The position numbers were made by a program, and so were the translations under genes. The notes under the pieces were generated by a model. That model worked only from the letters and a program-made list of their open reading frames with translations. It had not been told where the DNA came from and did not search any database. Positions 18,183-25,310 of a stretch of 64,000 nt of DNA are shown in pieces. This DNA comes from Pseudomonadota bacterium (GTDB lineage Bacteria > Pseudomonadota > Gammaproteobacteria > Acidiferrobacterales > UBA6901), in contig JAKASJ010000005.1 in NCBI GenBank assembly GCA_021819085.1, positions 62,001 to 126,000 of the forward strand, given 5' to 3'. Position 1 is the first letter of the stretch. Every line of letters begins with the position of its first letter.

Positions 18183-18210
18183 GTAATTCCGCCGGCGGAA
18201 TTACCGCCAT
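18177..18210. repeat. Perfect 34-bp palindrome at the ritA end of the inner RIT
   Basis: ATGGCGGTAATTCCGCC is followed by its exact reverse complement. Compared with the outer palindrome, 12 of 17 half-site positions agree, as the blocks TGGCGG and ATTCCG. The terminal variable base (T here, C in the outer) matches the His codon of the target in each case. Confidence 0.95.
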
Positions 18211-18399
18211 CGGTTTGCCCGGGAGACGCTGGTGCGCTGGTACCGCGCGGGCGAGGAGGTCGAGCGTCGATTGCCGGTGCTATCGACCTATCTGGGCCAT
18301 GCCCACGTGAGCGACACCTACTGGTACTTATCGGCCTGCCCCGAGTTGATGGGGGAGGCCAGACGGCGGCTCGAGAAACGCTGGGAGGGGTACCCATGA
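18205..18399 (+). pseudogene. ritB: RitB of outer RIT, 3' part
   Basis: Continues the interrupted ritB frame: RHRFARETLVRWYRAG, then LPVLSTYLGHAHVSDTYWYL with the second catalytic His and Tyr. The stop overlaps the outer ritC start as ATGA. On its own it has no start signal. Confidence 0.92.
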
Positions 18400-19394
18400 G
18401 CACCAGCGCCAGCCTTGCTCCGTTGCTTGAGCGCTTCTTCACGCAACGGCTGATGCGTGAGCGCCAGGTGAGTCCGCATACGATCGTCGCCTATCGCGAC
18501 ACCTTCCGTCTGCTACTCGCGTTCGCCAAGCAACAGCTGGATAAACCGCCATCGCGATTGCAGCTCACCGATCTCGACGCGCCGCTGATCGGCGCCTTTC
18601 TCGATGATCTTGAGAAGCACCGTCACGTGAGCGCCCGCACGCGCAATCTGCGCCTGACCGCCATCCGTTCGTTCTTCCATTATGCGCAATTTGAGGCGCC
18701 GCAACATAGTGCGCACATTCAGCGCGTGCTCGCCATCCCCGGTCAACGCCCTACGCGCCGCGTGGTAGGGTTCTTAACGCGCGAGGAGATCGAGGCGTTG
18801 TTGGCAGCCCCCGATCGAGGTTCCTGGGGCGGGCGGCGCGATTATGCGTTTTTGACACTTGCCCTGCAGGCGGGGCTGCGGGTGGCGGAGATGACGAACC
18901 TAAAACAGGAGGATCTCGTCTTCGGTGTCGGTGCGCACGTGCGCGCGTACGGAAAGGGTCGCAAGGAGCGCTGTACGCCCTTGACGCGTCAGTGTGCCGC
19001 CGTGCTGAAGGGGTGGTTGACCGAGGTCGTGCACGCCGGCGGTGAGATTCTCTTCCCGAGCGCCCGCGGCGGGCGATTGAGTTCGGATGCGGTACAGTAT
19101 CTGCTGGCCAAGCAAGTGGCGGTGGCGGCTGAACGCTGCCCGTCGCTGGCAGCAAAACGCGTCACGCCGCATGTGCTGAGGCACAGCGCCGCCATGGAGC
19201 TACTTCAGGCAGGGGTCGATATCACGGTCATTGCCCTTTGGTTAGGCCATGAATCGATAAAAACCACGCAGATCTATTTGGACGCTCATCTGGCGTTGAA
19301 AGAGGCTGCGCTCGCCAAGACGAAACCCTTTGGCGGAGCGGCCACGCGATATCGGCCCCCGGATTCCCTTATGGGGTTCCTCAAGAGCCTGTAG
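18396..19394 (+). CDS. ritC: RIT tyrosine recombinase RitC (outer element)
   Basis: 332 residues from MSTSASLAPLLERFFTQRL. Catalytic parts: GLRVAEMTNLKQEDLVF, HVLRHSAAMELLQAG, and WLGHESIKTTQIYL with the nucleophilic Tyr. It is similar to the inner RitC throughout. The inner RIT now separates it from its promoter and from the 5' part of ritB, so expression and coupled translation are probably lost. Arg-His is encoded AGG CAC here, not the target sequence. Confidence 0.92.
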   Translation: MSTSASLAPLLERFFTQRLMRERQVSPHTIVAYRDTFRLLLAFAKQQLDKPPSRLQLTDLDAPLIGAFLDDLEKHRHVSARTRNLRLTAIRSFFHYAQFEAPQHSAHIQRVLAIPGQRPTRRVVGFLTREEIEALLAAPDRGSWGGRRDYAFLTLALQAGLRVAEMTNLKQEDLVFGVGAHVRAYGKGRKERCTPLTRQCAAVLKGWLTEVVHAGGEILFPSARGGRLSSDAVQYLLAKQVAVAAERCPSLAAKRVTPHVLRHSAAMELLQAGVDITVIALWLGHESIKTTQIYLDAHLALKEAALAKTKPFGGAATRYRPPDSLMGFLKSL

Positions 19395-19401
19395 CCAACC
19401 G

Positions 19402-19493
19402 GAAACTATGCCGAGTCAGAACAACGCAAACCCGTCAAACAACAGGCGCAGGAAACTCAACTCGGCATAGTTTCCAATACGGCATAGTGGCGG
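19402..19493 (-). repeat. Outer RIT terminal inverted repeat, right (ritC end)
   Basis: 92 bp, inverse of 12,521-12,612 with one mismatch. It ends in GTGGCGG and meets the integrase codons for HDL directly, with no palindrome at this end. Confidence 0.93.
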
Positions 19494-19546
19494 AGGTCAT
19501 GCCAACGAAAGTTGGTGATGCCCGCGCTGTTGAATTGCGCCCGAAA
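19487..19546 (-). pseudogene. Island integrase, fragment ending at the HxxRH motif
   Basis: On the minus strand the codons read FNSAGITNFRWHDLRH and then meet the outer RIT. The next codons of the same gene (RHTWVSWHVQSG) are at 12,493 on the other side. Only about 20 family-like residues are left here; the rest of the N-terminal part is missing or too diverged to recognise. Confidence 0.85.
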
Positions 19547-19700
19547 TTGATCCAATTTCAGGCTGTTTTTGCATCGAACAGTGACCAATCCCGATCCGTA
19601 ATATCACCGACGGTATCAGCGTGTTAGGACCGAATTGCTGGGTCAATGCGAAATGCAAACTCCAGGTCAATTATGGACGCAATTCAGCAAGGTAGGTTAT

Positions 19701-19717
19701 GGTTGCACTGTGCAACC
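19701..19717. promoter_or_regulatory. Palindromic operator upstream of FitA-like antitoxin
   Basis: GGTTGCAC-T-GTGCAACC, a perfect 8-1-8 palindrome, lies about 43 bases before the antitoxin start. Ribbon-helix-helix antitoxins commonly bind such sites. Confidence 0.55.
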
Positions 19718-19759
19718 AGTTTCAGCTAGACTGGGTTTATCCGCTATGAGGATATGACC

Positions 19760-20008
19760 ATGGCCATCCTGCACGTCCGTAACATTCCCGACAAACTCTA
19801 CAGGCGCATTCAGAAGCTCGCCGAGGAAGAAAATCGATCCCTCACGGCTGAGGTGATCCAGCTTTTGGATCAGGGCCTCAAGACGCGTGAGGCGCGCCGG
19901 GGTGCCGCTGCGGTCGTGGCACGTATCCGCCGCCAGGCCGAAAAAGTCGAATTGCCCAAAGGCTGGACCGACGCCGCGGAACTGATTCGTGAGGACCGCC
20001 GCCGGTGA
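19760..20008 (+). CDS. FitA-like ribbon-helix-helix antitoxin
   Basis: 82 residues. MAILHVRNIPDKLYRRIQKLAEEENRSLTAEVIQLL is a typical FitA/VapB ribbon-helix-helix domain. The C-terminal half is charged, as expected for a toxin-wrapping tail. Of two ATGs (19,754 and 19,760), the second is better spaced from GAGG. The stop overlaps the toxin GTG start (GTGA), so the two genes are coupled. Confidence 0.9.
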   Translation: MAILHVRNIPDKLYRRIQKLAEEENRSLTAEVIQLLDQGLKTREARRGAAAVVARIRRQAEKVELPKGWTDAAELIREDRRR

Positions 20009-20460
20009 ATTCGACCCCGCTGCGCGCGGTTATGGATGCGAGTGTTGCCGTCAAGGTGTTCGTGCCGGAATTGCACTCCGCTGAGGCGCGCGCGATTCTG
20101 GAGCGATTCACGCAGGAGGAGGACGCTGAACTCGTGGTGCCCGATCTTTTTTTTATCGAGTGCGCAAACGTGTTCTGGAAATGGGTGCAGCGGTCAGGTT
20201 ATCCATCCCAGGATGTACAGGAGCACCTCCATGACCTAGGGGGCCTCGGCTTTACGGTGCTACCTACCCAGTTTCTGGCCGAGGATGCCTTGGAGGTTGC
20301 ACTGAGGCACAAAGTCACAGCCTACGATGCCTGTTACATCGCGGCAGCTGCGAAACTCGGGTTGCCGCTCATTACGGCAGACGAAAAGCTGGTGAAGCGG
20401 GTTGATAAGCGCAGGTACGATATTCAGTGGCTGGGCAGCATGCCGCTGATGAAGGGGTGA
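20005..20460 (+). CDS. PIN-domain toxin (VapC family)
   Basis: 151 residues with a GTG start. PIN residues: VMDASVAVKVFVPE (Asp), LFFIECANVFWKW (Glu), VTAYDACYIAAAAKLGLPLITADEKL (two Asp). It forms a toxin-antitoxin pair with the overlapping upstream antitoxin and probably acts as a ribonuclease. It sits just outside the RIT insertion, in a zone with several other toxin-antitoxin genes and relics. Confidence 0.9.
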   Translation: MNSTPLRAVMDASVAVKVFVPELHSAEARAILERFTQEEDAELVVPDLFFIECANVFWKWVQRSGYPSQDVQEHLHDLGGLGFTVLPTQFLAEDALEVALRHKVTAYDACYIAAAAKLGLPLITADEKLVKRVDKRRYDIQWLGSMPLMKG

Positions 20461-21238
20461 GTGCAAGCGCGGCCAGTTCCAGCGTGGGCGGAATCACCGG
20501 TACTGCCCAGGCCACGACGCAGGGCGCCTCCGGCACGGCGGAGGCGCAAAGTAGTGGCCTCGGCGCTGGCCAATCGGCCGTAGGAAAAGCCTTCGCACCT
20601 ACGACTCCCACCCCGGAAACCGTGATGACGCAGGCCAATGTCGCGGGGGCCTGGTATGGAAATCCGCCCACCGGCAGCAACGGGCACGTCGCCTACAGTG
20701 ATGTGCTGTCTTCGCCCACTTCGGCCACGGTATCCTCGATACTCGGTACAACACACGCCAACGTGGTCGGCGCCCTGCGTGGTAGTACTGTACTCAGTGC
20801 GGGCCTGATGGGCGCGAACTACTTCACTGCATCAACTGGATCGAACGGTACGTACACCTATACGGCCGGAGGTGAATTTGTTTATACGCTCAGCGGGAGT
20901 CACCGCTTTACTTTGGGTCTGCTCGACATGGGGCTTATGGAAACGGTTTTGACAGCCTGACGTTCGACGTCAAGAACGGTGCCGCCACGCTGCTCTCTGA
21001 CACCTTCACCACACTATTCCAGGCGCGGACCTTCTTCACGGACGACCCTCTAGTTCTGGGCGCATTGAATGGAAACGTGGACCTGAAGCTCGATTACAGT
21101 CTGAAGGGGTGCCAGGCGGAAGGGTCGGGGATCAGCTATGTCATTGGGGTCGCTCCCGTGCCCCCGGCAATGTGGCTCTTTGGTTCTGGCCTTATTGGGC
21201 TGATCGGCATCGGCTGGCGGCGTTCTGTGTCAGTGTGA
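20457..21238 (+). pseudogene. Frameshifted secreted protein with PEP-CTERM-like tail
   Basis: A first frame (to 20,960) encodes a Ser/Thr/Gly-rich protein with GGEFVYTLSGSHRFTLGLLDMGLME. Shifting frame near 20,945 continues as FDSLTFDVKNGAATLLSDTF and ends with VPPAMWLFGSGLIGLIGIGWRR, a VPxPA/PEP-CTERM-type sorting tail (motif, membrane helix, Arg cluster). No signal peptide is visible, so the 5' end appears replaced by the toxin gene. It is most likely a relic of an exported protein. Confidence 0.7.
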
Positions 21239-21424
21239 GTGTTTCAGGATGACCGACGATTGCGTATGGCGAATTGGTGTTTGCGCTCGATCATCAAAGT
21301 GTGGATCGGCCACGACAACCGGGGGCGTCCGCACAGGTCACTCGGGCCCCGTCCTCGGCAAAAATTCGATCAGCCTGCTTCCCTTGACGGCCAGTCCCGT
21401 TCCTGTGGCATGATCGCGGCGTGA
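21239..21424 (+). pseudogene. Transposase relic, DDE integrase C-terminus
   Basis: The frame contains WCLRSIIKVWIGHDNRGRPHRSLGP, the usual end of rve-type (IS3/IS481-like) transposases, where the N-R-x-R-P-H-x-S-L-G signature follows the catalytic Glu. Nothing upstream of this piece is left. Confidence 0.7.
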
Positions 21425-21655
21425 CCGCGATCCTTCAAATCTTCTGGCGTCTCGGCGCCGATATCTTCGCACTGTTTGTCTTGTCATTTAGTTCCCGTGG
21501 CTCGATTCGCGCCGAGAACCTGTTTCTCCGGAGGCAGCGCGCACTCTATAAGGAGCGCGGCCCGAAACCACGACGCGTCGATCCCTCAACCCAGGTAAGT
21601 TTGGCACTGCTCTCGAGGCTGCACGATGGGCGCTTTTCCCCGGTGTTCCGGATCC
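21421..21655 (+). pseudogene. Transposase relic, N-terminal part
   Basis: Residues AENLFLRRQRALYKERGPKPRRVDPSTQ followed by a LALLSRL segment match the start of a common rve-family transposase (usual form AENLFLRKQLALYQER). The frame loses similarity after about 75 residues. It directly follows a C-terminal relic of the same type, so two degraded copies or a deleted tandem are likely. Confidence 0.65.
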
Positions 21656-21812
21656 GCCAACCGCACCAGCAATGGTCCTGCGGGCGAAACGCCGACATCT
21701 TCTTGCGGAAGGTCTTTTGGTGCACGCTGAAACCGTACTGGGTGGGCTGCACCACGAATACTCGTTGGCAGTCGCTGGCGCGTGGTTAGTATTTTGCGGA
21801 GCATATCCGGCA

Positions 21813-22089
21813 ATGGCACTGACATTTGAGTGGGATAATAAGAAGGCGCTGGCCAATTTGAGAAAACACGGTGTATCGTTCGAGGAGGCGAGCACTGTGT
21901 TTGGTGATACCTTGTCGGCTACTGTGCCAGATCCGCTGCATTCGCATGCCGAAGACCGTTTTGTGACGATCGGCACGTCAACGAGCGGCAAGCTATTGGG
22001 TTGCGGTACATTCTGATCGCGGTGATAAAATTAGGGTTATCAGTGCGAGACCGGCCACAACCAAGGAACGCAAAGACTACGAAGATTAA
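21813..22089 (+). pseudogene. brnT: BrnT-family toxin, frameshifted
   Basis: MALTFEWDNKKALANLRKHGVSFEEASTVFGD is a clear BrnT start. Near 21,995 one extra base (in TTGGGTTG) breaks the frame. The family ending then continues in the next frame as VHSDRGDKIRVISARPATTK followed by ERKDYED and a stop at 22,089. BrnT toxins are RNases of type II toxin-antitoxin systems. As written the toxin is truncated after its core; a sequencing error is also possible. Confidence 0.82.
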
Positions 22090-22099
22090 TGGTGCAACG

Positions 22100-22303
22100 A
22101 TGAAGCCCGATATGCTCCCCGAATACGATTTCAGCAAAGGAAAGCGCGGCAAGTATGCCGCCAAGTACGCGCGCGGTACTAATATCGTACGCCTTGAGCC
22201 AGATGTCGCCGCCATGTTTCCCGATGCCCGGTCAGTCAACAAAGCGTTGCGGATGGTTGCCGAGATCGCGAAACTTCCGACAAAAAAGAGATCGACTCGA
22301 TAG
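22100..22303 (+). CDS. Probable antitoxin partner of BrnT
   Basis: 67 residues from the ATG at 22,100, ten bases after the brnT relic. MLPEYDFSKGKRGKYAAKYARGTNIVRLEPDVAAMFPDARSVNKALR is a form often seen next to BrnT toxins (CopG/BrnA-like antitoxin). The longer upstream frame overlaps brnT and is unlikely. With the toxin broken, the antitoxin may be an orphan. Confidence 0.75.
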   Translation: MKPDMLPEYDFSKGKRGKYAAKYARGTNIVRLEPDVAAMFPDARSVNKALRMVAEIAKLPTKKRSTR

Positions 22304-22868
22304 AAGCCCGTTTCACATCTTGCTTCTTTCTAAGGAAAGGATTTTCCTCAAATTCAAAATTCTTGTCCCCGGCAAGTGTGAATCTTATCGAAACCCCCTG
22401 TGGGAGAATCATGGGAAACGCATGTGCACGCATAAGCATCTATAAGAATTCTTCATGAAATCGCAGCGGGACGTCCCATTCCAACTCGTTGATTAACCAG
22501 CGCCGAAAAAACGAACAACTCGCTTTTAAGCCGATGTTCGGGCGATCGAATTCCTCAAGGTGAACGAAATAAATTGTGGCGCATTTGGCAGATGTTTATT
22601 GCAGAATAATATTTCTGCCATGGACAGGAGGGGAATACCAACAAGTGGGGTGAATTTCCAGCGCCGTCTCGCCACACTTCTGTGATCGTGGAGGGTCATT
22701 CTGGGATCGTGAACACTGATTCTGAAATGTACCCAGAAGTGTTCACGATAAATCAGAATCAGTGTTCACGGTGGGGCAGAATACGCACTTGAACGCGAAG
22801 TCATGGAAGCGGAGGCCTGCGCCGCCCGGGCTATACTTGAATAAAACACACCTGTCCGCGAAAAGCCC
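22304..22868. other. Intergenic stretch without a supported gene
   Basis: About 565 bases, more AT-rich than the surroundings in the first half. No coding frame resembles a known family. It contains the cluster of GTGTTCACG repeats listed separately. Confidence 0.7.
22706..22769. repeat. Clustered inverted repeats, possible insertion-sequence end
   Basis: GTGAACACTGATTCTGA at 22,709-22,725 is exactly inverted at 22,753-22,769, and a third copy of the motif (AGTGTTCACGAT) lies between at 22,738. Multiple short terminal repeats of this kind are typical of IS21-family ends, but no transposase is adjacent. Confidence 0.5.
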
Positions 22869-23720
22869 ATGGCCCAGCTCTGCCCCCAGTGCCACGCCCG
22901 AATAGGCTGGTTTCGTAACCGGATTCGCACGCGGTACTCGAGACGTCCGGGCGCAAAGTGGTATCGTTATTTTTCCGTGCGCCACTTTTGTCCGAACTGC
23001 GGCGTCGAACTGCGCCCGGTGACCCGGCTCCGTGGCTTGGTTCTCATCATGCTTATGAGTGCCGCAGTCATCGGTTACTTTCTTTTTTTTATCTCGCATC
23101 CTTCGATAATGCTGCGTATCGGGCTTTGGGCTTCGGCAGGAGGTGGGCTGCTCATTGTGCTGCTCTTGACCGCAGCCTTCTTCAAATGGGGTTTCGGCTA
23201 TTCGGTCGTCCCCAATGAAGAAGCGTTTGCTGCGGCAACCTTGGCCGGAACGAATCGCACGATTCATTACCATGCCTCCCGCCGGGAGGTATGGCGCGGG
23301 TACTGGAAAACATGGAGACACCGGCTTTGGGCCAGGCAAGTTCTGGCGGCTGCATGGGCCGGATGGGCTTTTTCGAATTCAACTTCGCGCCTGCCCAGCA
23401 TCACCTCGTGGGGACTCGCGTTTCTCGTTGCATTACCGGTCATCGCGCTTGTCATGGCCCTGGTGCCGCAAATCCTGTTCAAGAGCGCCGAGCGCATTGT
23501 GCATGTGGGCCCGCATGGTTGGTCGACCGAAATCGGCAAGGTAACCGAAACACGCGCCTGGTCTGAAGTGGCCTCTGTTGAGGAATGGGCGGGGCAGGTC
23601 GTCATCGCCAGCCCTTCGGGCGATGCGCTTGTCATCCCGGCGCGGGCATTGCCCGATTCGGCATCATGGCGGCAGTTCGTTCAAGACATTCAACAGTGGC
23701 ATAGACAAAAACGCGGCTGA
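22869..23720 (+). CDS. Membrane protein with zinc ribbon and YcxB-like domain
   Basis: 283 residues. The N-terminus has a zinc-ribbon pattern: CPQC at residues 5-8 and CPNC near residue 41, separated by a basic segment. Two membrane helices follow near residues 55-72 and 82-103. A middle region with HYHASRREVWRGYWKTWRHR and two more helices (about 162-200) precede a C-terminal domain like YcxB/PH-type domains (ERIVHVGPHGWSTEIGK, ARAWSEVASVEEWAGQVVI-like strands). The function is unknown; a membrane-anchored sensor or scaffold is possible. It has no clear operon partner. Confidence 0.65.
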   Translation: MAQLCPQCHARIGWFRNRIRTRYSRRPGAKWYRYFSVRHFCPNCGVELRPVTRLRGLVLIMLMSAAVIGYFLFFISHPSIMLRIGLWASAGGGLLIVLLLTAAFFKWGFGYSVVPNEEAFAAATLAGTNRTIHYHASRREVWRGYWKTWRHRLWARQVLAAAWAGWAFSNSTSRLPSITSWGLAFLVALPVIALVMALVPQILFKSAERIVHVGPHGWSTEIGKVTETRAWSEVASVEEWAGQVVIASPSGDALVIPARALPDSASWRQFVQDIQQWHRQKRG

Positions 23721-23761
23721 GGCCGGAGAAGCGCGTATCCTGCCCGGTGCGAGGGCCTTCC

Positions 23762-23923
23762 GTGGAACCGAAGCCGCAAAGGGTACTGACGGTCTATCTC
23801 GATACCAGCTTCATCGTTCCTCCCGCGATTGCCGAGGCAAGCAGCGGGTCGGTCGAGGCCTTTTTTCTCGGGCGCAAAACCGGATTAGCCACATCCCAGT
23901 CGGGGAGATGGGCTGCAGTGTAG
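23762..23923 (+). pseudogene. VapC-like PIN toxin, N-terminal relic
   Basis: The frame reads LTVYLDTSFIVPPAIAEASSGSVEAFFLGRKTGLATSQSGRW and then a stop. This is the first third of a PIN toxin with the initial catalytic Asp in YLDTSFIV. The rest of the gene is lost. Confidence 0.72.
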
Positions 23924-24557
23924 GGATCAATTGGCCATACGCGGGATCGTTAGTGCCAATGGCCCTTTACAGGAAAGATCACCGGGTGGCATCAATAGTG
24001 ATTGAAGCAAACAAACCGCCGCCTTTACATGGATGAGCCAGCAGGAACGAGATCGCGGAGACTTGATTCAATCAGGGAGCAGGTAAGAGCACCTTTGAAT
24101 TTGATCAAGGAATTCCAGCAACAGGCGAAGCCGCTCGAAATGGGTGAAGGGTTCTTTTCGTGAGCGAGCGGTCGGGGCGATCACTGGACGGATTACCGGG
24201 GGCTGTTCGGCAAAGAACCTCCTCCTGATTAGGCAATACGCAGACACAAGGCCAAGCTCACGAGTATTGACGCCAGTCGAAATTTGACGATTTCAGGAAC
24301 ATCGTTTCGGAAATCGATTGAACAATTGGCCGTTTGGCCGGCTCGTGCGGACCTCGGCCATGGATGGTGACCCGGTGGCTCGGGAAAACGACACTCAAGA
24401 AGTCACTCCAGCCCACCATTGCCGCCGACGTGGCGGCACGTGTGAGCTTGGTCATTAGGCGATTTCAAATTGCCTCAGCATCCGAACGCTATCCCGTAGC
24501 AATTCTGAAAGACGACGCCTGTCGATGGTCGCGCCACCCGGGCGTGGTCCCCTTGAC
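23924..24557. other. Intergenic stretch without a supported gene
   Basis: About 630 bases with only short frames that resemble nothing I recognise. It follows a PIN-toxin relic and probably consists of decayed accessory DNA. Confidence 0.6.
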
Positions 24558-24573
24558 TGGACCGATCAGTCAA
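24558..24573. promoter_or_regulatory. TetR-type operator upstream of tetR
   Basis: TGGACCGATCAGTCAA agrees at 15 of 16 positions with the near-palindrome TTGACCGATCAGTCAA found before the next gene. It lies 15 bases before the tetR start, so autoregulation is likely. Confidence 0.7.
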
Positions 24574-24587
24574 CTACAATTCGTCCC

Positions 24588-25202
24588 ATGAGTGCCCCCA
24601 CCGATACCCGCGAGCGGATCCTGGCTACTGCCCGCAACCTGATCTATGCCCGCAGCTACACGGACGTGGGGGTTGCGGAGATCTGCGAGCGGGCGGGGGT
24701 CTTCAAGGGCAGCTTCTACCATTTCTTCCCGAGCAAGCGTGATCTCACCCTGGCGGTGCTGGATTTCATCCTTGCCGAGACCAAGGAACGGCTCCTCGAC
24801 CGGGCTTTCGATCCGGGCATTCCGCCGCTCGATCGCCTCGACCGGCTGGCGGAGCTCGCCTACGGCATCCAGAAGGAATGGGCGGCCCCCGGAGGCCGGG
24901 TGCTGGGCTGTCCGGTCGGCAACCTCGCAACCGAACTTGCCACCCAGGACGAGGCGATCCGTGCCGCCACTGCACGGGCCTTCGCACGCCTCCAGCGGTT
25001 GCTGCGCCAAACCCTGGAGGAGGCCGTGGACAGTGGTGCTCTGCCGGCGGTGGATCTCGACGCCACCGCCCAGGCCATGGTGGCCTACTTCGAAGGGGTC
25101 CTGATGCTCGCCAAGACCGAGAACGACCTCAAAGTCATCCGTCGGCTGCTGCCGGCGCTGCGCCACATCCGGGTGCCCATAAAACAGAGCCGGAAAAAAT
25201 AA
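24588..25202 (+). CDS. TetR/AcrR-family transcriptional regulator
   Basis: 204 residues from the ATG at 24,588. The N-terminal helix-turn-helix is standard: TRERILATARNLIYARSYTDVGVAEICERAGVFKGSFYHFF. The C-terminal ligand domain (TetR_C-type, with GCPVGNLATELATQDEAIR) is like that of the YxaF/LmrA subgroup. An upstream ATG-less extension is unlikely. It shares a nearly identical operator with the downstream carboxymuconolactone-decarboxylase-like gene, so it probably represses both and is released by a small electrophile or oxidant. Confidence 0.92.
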   Translation: MSAPTDTRERILATARNLIYARSYTDVGVAEICERAGVFKGSFYHFFPSKRDLTLAVLDFILAETKERLLDRAFDPGIPPLDRLDRLAELAYGIQKEWAAPGGRVLGCPVGNLATELATQDEAIRAATARAFARLQRLLRQTLEEAVDSGALPAVDLDATAQAMVAYFEGVLMLAKTENDLKVIRRLLPALRHIRVPIKQSRKK

Positions 25203-25245
25203 TCCCTGTGGCGCAGCGCCCCAGGCCCAGTGTCTTGCCCGGAGA

Positions 25246-25261
25246 TTGACCGATCAGTCAA
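25246..25261. promoter_or_regulatory. TetR-type operator upstream of the AhpD-like gene
   Basis: TTGACCGATCAGTCAA is palindromic except for one pair (TTGAC-C-GATC-A-GTCAA). It lies 50 bases before the AhpD-like start and repeats the site before tetR. Confidence 0.75.
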
Positions 25262-25310
25262 CTCCAGTACAGATTTACCCTCAACGACAACCAAATGAAG
25301 GAGATCAGCC

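Larger units (their letters stand above)
14623..18210 (-). mobile_element. Inner RIT element, complete and inserted in outer ritB
   Basis: About 3.6 kb with ritA-ritB-ritC on the minus strand, flanked by perfectly matching 122-bp terminal inverted repeats (14,623-14,744 and 18,061-18,182). A 34-bp palindrome lies at the ritA end. CGCCAT, the Arg-His codons of the target, is found at both junctions (14,623-14,628 and 18,205-18,210). All three genes are open and linked by ATGA overlaps, so the element looks potentially active. It lies antisense to its target gene, as does the outer RIT. Confidence 0.94.
12494..19493 (+). mobile_element. Outer RIT (recombinase-in-trio) element, interrupted by a second RIT
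   Basis: Three overlapping tyrosine recombinase genes ritA-ritB-ritC lie between 92-bp terminal inverted repeats (12,521-12,612 and 19,402-19,493; one mismatch). A perfect 34-bp palindrome sits only at the ritA end. The element splits an integrase gene on the opposite strand at CGC CAC, which is present at both junctions. Its ritB is in turn split by an inner RIT of about 3.6 kb. Without the inner element it would be about 3.4 kb, a normal RIT size. Confidence 0.92.

Noticed and set aside
12494-19493. Tn554-type transposon with tnpA-tnpB-tnpC
   Set aside because: Tn554 has a different third gene and no long terminal inverted repeats; three related recombinases with inverted repeats fit RIT elements.
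12494-19493. Integron or cassette array
   Set aside because: The recombinases lack an integron-type arrangement, and there are no attC-like sites or cassettes; the inverted repeats are terminal.
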